Below are positions 1 to 6,674 of a stretch of DNA of 64,000 nt, in pieces. The notes under the pieces are model-generated. The model saw only the letters and a program-made list of their open reading frames with translations. It was not told where the DNA came from and ran no database searches. Position 1 is the stretch's first letter; every line of letters starts with the position of its first letter. The position numbers and the translations under genes are program-made. The DNA is taken from NCBI RefSeq assembly GCF_026239655.1, contig NZ_JAPIVO010000001.1:434001-498000 (forward strand), in the 5' to 3' direction. Origin of the DNA: Pedobacter sp. MR2016-24 (GTDB taxonomy: Bacteria; Bacteroidota; Bacteroidia; Sphingobacteriales; Sphingobacteriaceae).

Positions 1-40
1 CAGAGAGCAGAAGGAAGTTACAGATCAGGAATCGTTTCAT
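1..40 (-). CDS. N-terminus of an exported protein, cut by the left edge
   Basis: An ATG at 40-38 on the minus strand opens a reading frame running off the window and giving MKRFLICNFLLLS. A basic start followed by a hydrophobic run is what the beginning of a signal peptide looks like. Only 13 codons are visible, so no function can be assigned. It lies downstream of the DUF6686-like gene on the same strand, with about 53 bases between them. Confidence 0.5.
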   Translation of the reverse strand, partial: MKRFLICNFLLLS

Positions 41-93
41 TTTAATGACTCGGATAATAGGTATAGCCGGCGAAATTAAACAATTTGAACGAA

Positions 94-429
94 TTACCTT
101 GTACCGGGTTCTGTTCCCATTAAGGTATAGACCTCTTTCATATAAATGGCTTCGTTCAGCATGGACCTGAACTCTTCCAGTTCTTCCGAGGTGAACGCAA
201 AGCTGATGTCTTCGTTGGGACTGCGCAATAAAATCCTTTCCTTTTTATCAGGGAAAGGCAGGGAGGTTTCTGTGAAAGATGCATTTGTTATGATCTCCCT
301 GAAGCTGAGAAATTCCTGCCCGGAAAAGGAAAGTACAAGGTTATTATGCCATACGTAATATACTTTGCAGCAGGGACAATGTGAGATTGCCGTGTGTTCT
401 CCTGAACTTAAAACTATTGTTTTACACAT
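94..429 (-). CDS. DUF6686-like small protein
   Basis: This 111-residue soluble protein has no signal peptide or membrane segment. It begins MCKTIVLSSG and has a compact cysteine cluster (HCPCC, near residue 20) that could bind a metal, followed by an acidic, mostly helical C-terminal half. The pattern matches what I recall of the Bacteroidota-specific family DUF6686, whose role is unknown. The ATG at 429 is preferred over an in-frame TTG at 477, because the family begins just before the cysteine cluster. The gene follows the heme-region lipoproteins on the same strand but need not be part of that system. Confidence 0.6.
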   Translation of the reverse strand: MCKTIVLSSGEHTAISHCPCCKVYYVWHNNLVLSFSGQEFLSFREIITNASFTETSLPFPDKKERILLRSPNEDISFAFTSEELEEFRSMLNEAIYMKEVYTLMGTEPGTR

Positions 430-510
430 ATAATTGGGTTTTATTATTTCTTTAATGCAATCCTGACCCGGCAACAAAATAGTACTGGGGCCAGGACGGG
501 AGCGCGCATT

Positions 511-1755
511 TCATTTTAGTTTTAACCTGTTTTCTATCATCTGTTCTTCAGGTAATATCAGGGGACTGTTACGAGTTGCCTGCACCGAGGAAGATCGTGT
601 AGCTGTGCCGTTTATGTCTTTTAATACAGCCCTGAGGCAGTCTTCTTCAGGATCTCCCAGTATTGGGTTTGCAGGGTTGGAAATGGTAATGTCTGCAGGA
701 ATACCTGTAAAGTAGTCTGACCATCCGCTGGCATTTTTGATCAGGAAACTGGCGAGATAGACCGTGTATTTATCAATGTTTATCGCAAAAAATCCAACTG
801 GTTTCCCATAGGTTGTTGAGCCGGCAAGCTTCACTTTAAAATAGGGTTTCAGACTGCTGATCAATAGCTCGCTGGCCGATGCGGTATGGGTGGATACGAT
901 GAAATAAACGGTTGTAATGGTTTCCAGAGTTCCTTTTTTACTGAAGTAATGTGTGTTTCCGGCTTCCGTGAAATTAACGTCGGCCATAGTGGCCATTCTT
1001 CCATTGTACATCACCATTTTCCCTTCATTATCGTAGTAAGGCTGATTTTTAAGGATCGTTGCTTTCCCTGTCTGCAACTGCGTATTATATTGCTCTGAGT
1101 AGATTACTTTCCCGTTTAAGGAGGTACCTGCAACCAGGTTGGCGACGTATTCTGCTGTTTCTACATAGCCACCGCCATTGCTTCTTAAATCAATCACAAG
1201 AATGCCCGGATGCGCCGCTGCGAGCATAGCGAACGCATCATCAAGGGCCGTTTTACATAAGCTGAGTCTGGGGAACGATCCCAGTGCCATATAGGCGATC
1301 TGCTGATTTCCGGAGCTGATCAGGGCGGTTTTTAGAATGGCCTGATCAGTTGCTGTACCAGTTGCCGCACTTACACCGGTAGTATTTCCGCTCTGGAGAT
1401 ACGAATATTTTGATGATGTGCCGCCAGACGAAAATTCATACGGACTTCCTGTTGCTGAATTTATTTTTAGCTGTGAATAGTTAAACAGCTCAGTTTTAAA
1501 TGCCGTGATTTCAGGATTTATCGCTGCGTATTGACGTGGATTAAATTCGGCATAAGTGGGAAGGACGTCATTCCATAGGTATACTTGTTTTGCATACAGA
1601 TAAATAGAGTCCAGTGTAAATTCGGTACGTGTTCCTGTCGTTGGTGATACGGGTACTTCGATCGTAACAGGGGAGTCTTTTTTACAAGAGATCATACTCA
1701 AAGTTATTGCCAGATAAAATATACAATAAAGCTGTCGTTTAAATCTATGAATCAT
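511..1755 (-). CDS. S41 family peptidase lipoprotein
   Basis: A 414-residue lipoprotein with a signal peptide and lipobox (MISCKKDS, Cys24), so probably anchored in the outer membrane. The C-terminal half carries the S41 (C-terminal processing peptidase) core: LVIDLRSNGGGY near 186-197, the nucleophile motif TASASE with Ser293, and Lys318 in GKPVG exactly 25 residues later, as in CtpA-type Ser/Lys dyads. The region before the core is short, so a full PDZ domain seems absent. It begins 22 bases after a surface-type lipoprotein gene within the heme locus. A role in cutting host or environmental hemoproteins is a plausible inference, not shown by sequence. Confidence 0.8.
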   Translation of the reverse strand: MIHRFKRQLYCIFYLAITLSMISCKKDSPVTIEVPVSPTTGTRTEFTLDSIYLYAKQVYLWNDVLPTYAEFNPRQYAAINPEITAFKTELFNYSQLKINSATGSPYEFSSGGTSSKYSYLQSGNTTGVSAATGTATDQAILKTALISSGNQQIAYMALGSFPRLSLCKTALDDAFAMLAAAHPGILVIDLRSNGGGYVETAEYVANLVAGTSLNGKVIYSEQYNTQLQTGKATILKNQPYYDNEGKMVMYNGRMATMADVNFTEAGNTHYFSKKGTLETITTVYFIVSTHTASASELLISSLKPYFKVKLAGSTTYGKPVGFFAINIDKYTVYLASFLIKNASGWSDYFTGIPADITISNPANPILGDPEEDCLRAVLKDINGTATRSSSVQATRNSPLILPEEQMIENRLKLK

Positions 1756-1777
1756 GTTCTCCTGTCTGATGAATGTG

Positions 1778-2755
1778 TTATTCAGTTATCGTGATGAGCG
1801 GCGTAGAAATAGTCGCCCTGCCACCCGCATAATACTTGCTTTCCGGATAAGTGTAGAGGATCAGAGAGTAGGTGCCAACAGGAAAATCAGCGGGAACTTT
1901 CAATGACCAGCCGGTAGTTTTTGCTTCCAGCAGTGTAAGTGAGACGATCACCCTTGTTACACTATTTCTTATCTGCACGAGTGTAACTTTTTCCATGTTT
2001 TCACCGCCGCTCCAGGCGAACTCCTGACCTCGCTTTAAGGTAACAGCTGTGGTAACCGGTGCCGTAGCTAATCTTGGAGCCGGACTTTTTGCAAGTACTT
2101 CAAATGTCTTATCTATGGTGAAAGACCGGTTGTTTGATACTATTTTAACTTTTTGATACAAACCCGGCGTTGCTGTTGTTACATCTGCCCGGATAGGCGT
2201 AATGCTGGATATTGTTGCGGGAATTTCTGCATTATCGTTATTGATGAAATATATTTTAGTAAGACCTGCATTCGTGTTGAAGTAATCACCATTCACGGTG
2301 ATATTCGCATTGATTTCTGTAAAAAAATACCCGTTGTAATCCAATATGGACACCGAGCTGATATAAGGCCTGGTAGAATTGACAACTGGTTTTAATTTAT
2401 AAGTAGTCGTCTTGCCATCTTCTGCAGTAACGATGAAGGTGGTATTTTCATTGAATTTTACAGTTGCCCCTGACGCAGGTTGTATTGTTGCTTTATCAGA
2501 GACCGTGATTACCGGCGATATGTTTTCTGGTACTTCCTGTGAAGGTGGCCAGTATAAGGTAATTTCGTTATTTTCTATCGCAGCTTTGATCGCTGCGCCA
2601 GTATTGTCTTTGATGGTGAAATTGATTATTTCACTATAAGGCAGCGAAGGGTATTCTTTTTTACAGGCAGAAAAGGTAAACAACAATAAACAGAGAATTA
2701 AAATGTGATGGAGAGAAGTTCTGCTGGTTGTTGTACCTAAGTATTTATTTTTCAT
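1778..2755 (-). CDS. Surface-type lipoprotein with DUF5018-like and IPT/TIG-like segments
   Basis: A 325-residue lipoprotein (lipobox FSACKKEY near residue 31). After the lipid anchor comes a beta-rich repeat ending TVTAEDGKTTTYKLK-like (FIVTAEDGKTTTYKLK, about 107-122), resembling DUF5018-type domains. It is followed by an IPT/TIG-like segment and a C-terminal beta domain. It is a distant paralogue of the lipoprotein at 3642-4601: same length class, domain order and motif (DKTVSTYKLNIEV there). Such proteins usually present binding domains at the cell surface. The ligand is unknown; heme or hemoprotein binding is only suggested by the neighbours. Confidence 0.65.
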   Translation of the reverse strand: MKNKYLGTTTSRTSLHHILILCLLLFTFSACKKEYPSLPYSEIINFTIKDNTGAAIKAAIENNEITLYWPPSQEVPENISPVITVSDKATIQPASGATVKFNENTTFIVTAEDGKTTTYKLKPVVNSTRPYISSVSILDYNGYFFTEINANITVNGDYFNTNAGLTKIYFINNDNAEIPATISSITPIRADVTTATPGLYQKVKIVSNNRSFTIDKTFEVLAKSPAPRLATAPVTTAVTLKRGQEFAWSGGENMEKVTLVQIRNSVTRVIVSLTLLEAKTTGWSLKVPADFPVGTYSLILYTYPESKYYAGGRATISTPLITITE

Positions 2756-2802
2756 GATGTTGCATTAAAGACTTTTTTTTATATTTTTGAGCCCTTTAAA
2801 GA

Positions 2803-2834
2803 CAGGGTAATGTTTTTTTAATTTCATTACCCTG
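2803..2834. promoter_or_regulatory. Inverted repeat, possible attenuator or terminator
   Basis: A perfect 10-bp stem (CAGGGTAATG at 2803-2812, CATTACCCTG at 2825-2834) encloses an AT-rich 12-base loop. It lies in the 213-base gap between two lipoprotein genes of the heme region. No uridine tract follows the stem on the minus strand, so it is a weak terminator. It may instead stabilise or attenuate the transcript. Confidence 0.4.
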
Positions 2835-2901
2835 TAATTTTAAACAATCCGGGGCTTTTATCTGGCGGTATTTCTGCTGACAGATCTCGGTGAATCTTTA
2901 G

Positions 2902-2932
2902 AAGAGGGGCTGACCTCGTACGCCAGCCTCTT
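2902..2932. terminator. Hairpin after the 202-residue lipoprotein gene
   Basis: AAGAGGGGCTG (2902-2912) pairs with CAGCCTCTT (2924-2932), with a bulge. The hairpin lies about 37 bases beyond the stop codon of the minus-strand gene at 2969-3577. It could end or weaken the heme-receptor transcript before the last two lipoprotein genes. Confidence 0.45.
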
Positions 2933-2968
2933 TTTAATCCGCTTAGAATAGCTTATTCAGTTAATTTA

Positions 2969-3577
2969 TTATTTCAATCGTTTTGTATGGAAAGCTACAG
3001 CTGTGTTATATGGTCCTGTACCAGTACCAACAATTGAATCTAACTGTACTACAAGTACTTTTGTAGCTGCTGCTACTGTAGAAGCATTTGCTATGATGAT
3101 GTATCTTGATGCTACAGGTGCTATGGTTCTGGTAGTGGTATTATAGTTATACCACCCAGCAACAGTTGTTGTGTTGTTCCCTAATGTAGTTGCGGCAGTC
3201 AGGCCAGTAGAAACATTCGCCAAAGTTACATCTGCTACGTTAGCAACAGAAGGAAGGTCAGTATAGCTTAAAAAGAAACCTGTAGCCGGAGAAATATTCC
3301 CGTTGAAATTCTGAGAGAATAATGCTTCGGGATCATCGCTGTCGATCAGGTTTTCTGTAAGGTTATAAGCGATCGTTCCCCAGCCAGATGCTGATGGTAC
3401 AGCTGCAGAATTGGTGAAACTACCAGCCTCGGTTCCATTTACAGGAATGGTTGCCTGAGCTCCGTTTAATGATAATTGAGCGCTTTCTGAAGGAGCTGCT
3501 GTTTCTTTTTTACATGATGCGCCAAGGATGGCAACTAATGCAAGGCTTAATGTGATTTTTAAGATGTTGTTTTTCAT
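2969..3577 (-). CDS. Small Ala/Thr-rich lipoprotein, possibly a divergent HmuY-like protein
   Basis: A 202-residue lipoprotein (LGASCKKET, Cys22). The mature part is rich in Ala, Thr and Val. The segment GWYNYNTTTRTIAPVASRYI (about 139-158), followed by a hydrophobic strand and a terminal AFHTKRLK, resembles the Trp-Tyr/Pro/Arg/strand order near the end of HmuY proteins. That family link is my inference and weak. It lies 64 bases after the upstream lipoprotein gene and is followed by two hairpins. Function is unknown; the position in the heme operon suggests a surface heme-handling role. Confidence 0.55.
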   Translation of the reverse strand: MKNNILKITLSLALVAILGASCKKETAAPSESAQLSLNGAQATIPVNGTEAGSFTNSAAVPSASGWGTIAYNLTENLIDSDDPEALFSQNFNGNISPATGFFLSYTDLPSVANVADVTLANVSTGLTAATTLGNNTTTVAGWYNYNTTTRTIAPVASRYIIIANASTVAAATKVLVVQLDSIVGTGTGPYNTAVAFHTKRLK

Positions 3578-3641
3578 TTTTTAATTTTTTATAATTTATT
3601 ATTGATTTGGGGTTGATGCCCCGGATTGTTTCATGGGTTGG

Positions 3642-4601
3642 TTATTTGGCGATCACATTTATCGGCCAGTTCAATGTACTAGCTGCCCAACCTCCAAATA
3701 AGGCGGTCGGTGCATAAGTTCCCGCAGGTGTGTGATCAGGTACACGTATGACTGCCTGTGTACGTGTATAGGATTCGATAGGCAGCAGTGTCTTCTGACC
3801 TCCGGCTACAATACTCAGCTCCTGGAAATCATAAAATACTTCTCCGGATGTAGTGATGGTAAATGTATCCCCCTGTTTTACTGTAATCACTTTATAGTCG
3901 ATAACAGGTCTTCCGTAAATGAGCTTTATTGGAAGGGTAGTTTCGGTGGTAAGGTGTTGTATTTTTACTCTGACCTTGTAATCGCCGTCTTTCAGCTCCT
4001 GCGGTATTTGCAGGTTGGTCAGCGTATATGTTTTCAGTCCGGCAATAATTGCGGGCGTAACTGTGGATCCCTGAGTTGATCCTGTTACCGGATGTTCTAC
4101 CTGATCTGTTCCCACTAAAAATACTTTAACCTTATTGGGATCTGTCGTATTAAAATTCCCCTGGATACTAATTGTTTTTGAACCGATTGCCCATCCTGCT
4201 GTTGTTGTAGCCGTTGAAGGTTCAATGAGTACAAGCGGGCCGAGCTGCTGTACTTCAATATTCAGTTTGTAAGTACTTACCGTTTTATCTGCTCCGGTTA
4301 CGGTATAAGTCACATTCGTACTCATCACGTCAACGGGCAATATTTCTTCGCTGATCTTTGCTCCTTCGCTTACTTTAATTTGCGGATCAATCACATCCAG
4401 CTGGTAATAGAAAGGGATATAAACAGTAATGGTTTTATCAGCTTCATCTATCACACCAGTAATTACACCGTCAGATACCGGGATTTTATACCCGGTGATT
4501 CTGCTATTCTGAAGCTCAGGCAGATCCATTGTTTTTTTACAGGCGGAAAATCCGATTGTTATTAACAGAGAAGCGACAGATAATATTAATTTAGATTTCA
4601 T
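3642..4601 (-). CDS. Surface-type lipoprotein with DUF5018-like and IPT/TIG-like segments
   Basis: A 319-residue lipoprotein (lipobox FSACKKTM near residue 20). A first beta domain ends with VTGADKTVSTYKLNIEV, like DUF5018-type repeats. A middle segment resembles IPT/TIG and a C-terminal domain has alternating hydrophobic strands. It is a distant paralogue of the gene at 1778-2755. It starts 14 bases after the second HmuY gene, so it is almost certainly co-transcribed with the heme receptor. It could be a further surface exposed heme- or hemoprotein-binding factor; nothing in the sequence identifies the ligand. Confidence 0.65.
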   Translation of the reverse strand: MKSKLILSVASLLITIGFSACKKTMDLPELQNSRITGYKIPVSDGVITGVIDEADKTITVYIPFYYQLDVIDPQIKVSEGAKISEEILPVDVMSTNVTYTVTGADKTVSTYKLNIEVQQLGPLVLIEPSTATTTAGWAIGSKTISIQGNFNTTDPNKVKVFLVGTDQVEHPVTGSTQGSTVTPAIIAGLKTYTLTNLQIPQELKDGDYKVRVKIQHLTTETTLPIKLIYGRPVIDYKVITVKQGDTFTITTSGEVFYDFQELSIVAGGQKTLLPIESYTRTQAVIRVPDHTPAGTYAPTALFGGWAASTLNWPINVIAK

Positions 4602-4615
4602 TTTATATTGGTTAT

Positions 4616-5413
4616 TTATTTGATTTCAAATTTTGTGCTGCCTTTAGGTACCAGTACATATTCGAATGTGAAGAACATATGTGGAGTAGTTCTGAACCAG
4701 GTTGCTGGTGTGAATGCATTCTGATAACAGCTGATCATCTTAATCTTTGCAAAATTGCCATTAGCAGTACGCAGAACGATAGTTCTGGCTGGCAGTTTTG
4801 TTCCATTAGCGAGCGTTAAACCATCTGCAATAGCATAAGCCACATGTTCTTTCTCGTAACTGCCATCGCCAACAGTGCGCCCGCCGAAATCGTACAGATA
4901 CCATCCTGTACCTTCTCCGAAATCTCCGTTTTTATCTGTTCCAACTACAGTTCCCCCTGTTTTGAATTGTGCTTCTGCAGGAATGTCTGTTACCTCATCA
5001 AAAGATTTCTCCAAAATCAGGATAGCGCCCGTGCCTGATGCACCGTAGCCTAGATTTGTTGCATTTCCGCCGTTATTTCCCGATAGAAAACTGTTATAGA
5101 GTCCGTTGAAGCCTACATCCCATCTTGCTGTTTTTGCGAAAGCGGCTTTAATCTCCATCTTATTTTCCAGACTGTAATAAGCGGCCGACTTGGGAACTGT
5201 AGGATTCGCATCATCGGTTTCCACTGCAAAATTTTCTACTCGCTGCACTTTATAAAAGGGTACCGTCCCTGTTATTACTTCAGGCGCGGTTTCCGGTGTC
5301 GGATCCTCACTTTTAGCGCAGGCACTGATCATAAATGGGATGATGGCGAGCAGGAAAATCCTTTTTGCTGGTTGAATGAATTTTGGCTTCATGTATTTTT
5401 CTGTATTTGTCAT
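4616..5413 (-). CDS. hmuY: HmuY family heme-binding lipoprotein
   Basis: A 265-residue lipoprotein (ISACAKSED lipobox near Cys32) whose mature part follows the HmuY layout. It has an early YYSLENK strand, then WDVGFNGLYNSFLSGNNGG, then a GWYLYDF block, then a late TIVLRTANGNFAKIKMISCYQ strand. HmuY proteins capture heme outside the cell and pass it to a TonB-dependent receptor. Heme ligands are poorly conserved across the family and cannot be named here. The ATG at 5413 lies 9 bases after the preceding HmuY gene. An ATG at 5392 (MKPKFIQPAK) would also leave a complete signal peptide and may be the true start. Confidence 0.85.
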   Translation of the reverse strand: MTNTEKYMKPKFIQPAKRIFLLAIIPFMISACAKSEDPTPETAPEVITGTVPFYKVQRVENFAVETDDANPTVPKSAAYYSLENKMEIKAAFAKTARWDVGFNGLYNSFLSGNNGGNATNLGYGASGTGAILILEKSFDEVTDIPAEAQFKTGGTVVGTDKNGDFGEGTGWYLYDFGGRTVGDGSYEKEHVAYAIADGLTLANGTKLPARTIVLRTANGNFAKIKMISCYQNAFTPATWFRTTPHMFFTFEYVLVPKGSTKFEIK

Positions 5414-5422
5414 TGCCGTTTT

Positions 5423-6085
5423 TTAATCTGCTGTCAATAAGTTTCTGCTCCCATCCTGCTGCACATAATAACGGAAGGTGAAATATGGTGCGGGCCAGTT
5501 CAGGTCGCTCACCGTTGCAGGTGCGCCCTTGTACATACTGATCAGCTGTAACTTGGCATATTTTCCCTCGGCTGTACGTAGTACGTAGGTTCTGTTGATC
5601 ACAGGTACAGCAATGTGTGTCTTCAGTTCATAGAAATACCAGCCATTGCCAGCTCCTGAATCCCACCCTGCGGATGTGATAGCATTATTGGTGAACTCCG
5701 CGTCCGATGGAGCTTCTGTTACCTGATTATATGCCTTGTTGACCACGATCATGGCACCTTTTCCGGCGGCACCAAAACCAAAGCTCTGGTCGCTGGTGCC
5801 ATTGTTGATGGATACGTAGGAATTATATTCTTTTGCAAAGGCGATATCCCATTCTGTACTTACCTTTTTATTGCTTTCTACCTTTGCCCCGGTTTTAAAG
5901 CTGAAATAAAAAGGTTCAAAAGGTTTCCCGCTACCGACAGTATTACCAATGTCACCCTCCAGATCTCTGATCACGGTACTCACCCCATCTTCCAGTTCCG
6001 GTACATTGTTTTCTTTGGTACAAGCCGGCATGGTTGCTATCATTGCAACTGCAATCAGTATTTGCCTGATGAAATTCCTTTTCAT
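5423..6085 (-). CDS. HmuY family heme-binding lipoprotein, second copy
   Basis: A 220-residue lipoprotein (MPACTKENN lipobox near Cys22). It shares the HmuY fold signature with its neighbour: WDIAFAKEYNSYVSINNGTS, GFGAAGKGAMIVV, GWYFYEL and TYVLRTAEGKYAKLQLISMY, ending with FTFRYYVQ. Two adjacent but clearly diverged copies suggest duplication and specialisation, perhaps for different heme sources or redox states. It starts 10 bases after the heme oxygenase gene. The order receptor, oxygenase, HmuY, HmuY implies a single transcript for capture, import and degradation of heme. Confidence 0.85.
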   Translation of the reverse strand: MKRNFIRQILIAVAMIATMPACTKENNVPELEDGVSTVIRDLEGDIGNTVGSGKPFEPFYFSFKTGAKVESNKKVSTEWDIAFAKEYNSYVSINNGTSDQSFGFGAAGKGAMIVVNKAYNQVTEAPSDAEFTNNAITSAGWDSGAGNGWYFYELKTHIAVPVINRTYVLRTAEGKYAKLQLISMYKGAPATVSDLNWPAPYFTFRYYVQQDGSRNLLTAD

Positions 6086-6095
6086 TATTTTAGTT

Positions 6096-6656
6096 TTAAG
6101 CTACTGTAACTTCCTGGAATACATCTCCAAAGCGGACAAAGGTTTCGTCAGCTGCAGCTATAGCAATAGCTTCCTGTTCAGGAGTAGCTGCCTGTTGATT
6201 CATTACGGATACGAAAACGCCCCATTTCTGGCCAGTTGCTTCACCATATCCTGAGAAGAACGATACTCCTTCTGTAATGCCGCCTTTTCCGAGCATTTTT
6301 ACGATGATACTACCGCCCATGATGGAGCCTTCCATCACATATAATGCACCCAGTGCCTGTAATTCATTTTGGATGACTGGTACCGCCACGGTACGGATGT
6401 CATTTACATTTCCGCCCAGGGCCTCAATATCATTTTTAAGATAAAGAGAGTTTCTGCGGTCTTTATAGTCTGGTAAAAGTCCGGTTGTCATGTAAGGTGC
6501 GATGGCCTGTTCTACCTGATTGAAATAAGTGTAGAAATATTTAAGAAAATCTGCGTAGTCAGCATTGCTGCGGATCGTTTTCATTTTCTGGATTACTTTT
6601 TTTTCTAAATTAAGATGAGCCTCTTTGGTCGCTTCTTTGATGTTTGTACTTAGCAT
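6096..6656 (-). CDS. Biliverdin-producing heme oxygenase
   Basis: A 186-residue cytoplasmic protein of the heme oxygenase fold. The N-terminal motif KEATKEAHLNLE places a candidate proximal heme ligand at His14. The distal helix glycines appear in MEGSIMGGSIIVKML (about 108-122). The FFSGYGEATGQKWGVF stretch is typical of the BphO-like bacterial branch. The enzyme opens heme to biliverdin, CO and iron using reductant from the host cell. It lies 18 bases after the heme receptor gene, so it probably releases iron from imported heme. No bacteriophytochrome gene is nearby, which argues for iron supply rather than chromophore synthesis. Confidence 0.88.
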   Translation of the reverse strand: MLSTNIKEATKEAHLNLEKKVIQKMKTIRSNADYADFLKYFYTYFNQVEQAIAPYMTTGLLPDYKDRRNSLYLKNDIEALGGNVNDIRTVAVPVIQNELQALGALYVMEGSIMGGSIIVKMLGKGGITEGVSFFSGYGEATGQKWGVFVSVMNQQAATPEQEAIAIAAADETFVRFGDVFQEVTVA

Positions 6657-6674
6657 ATTTCTGGTTTTTTGTTG

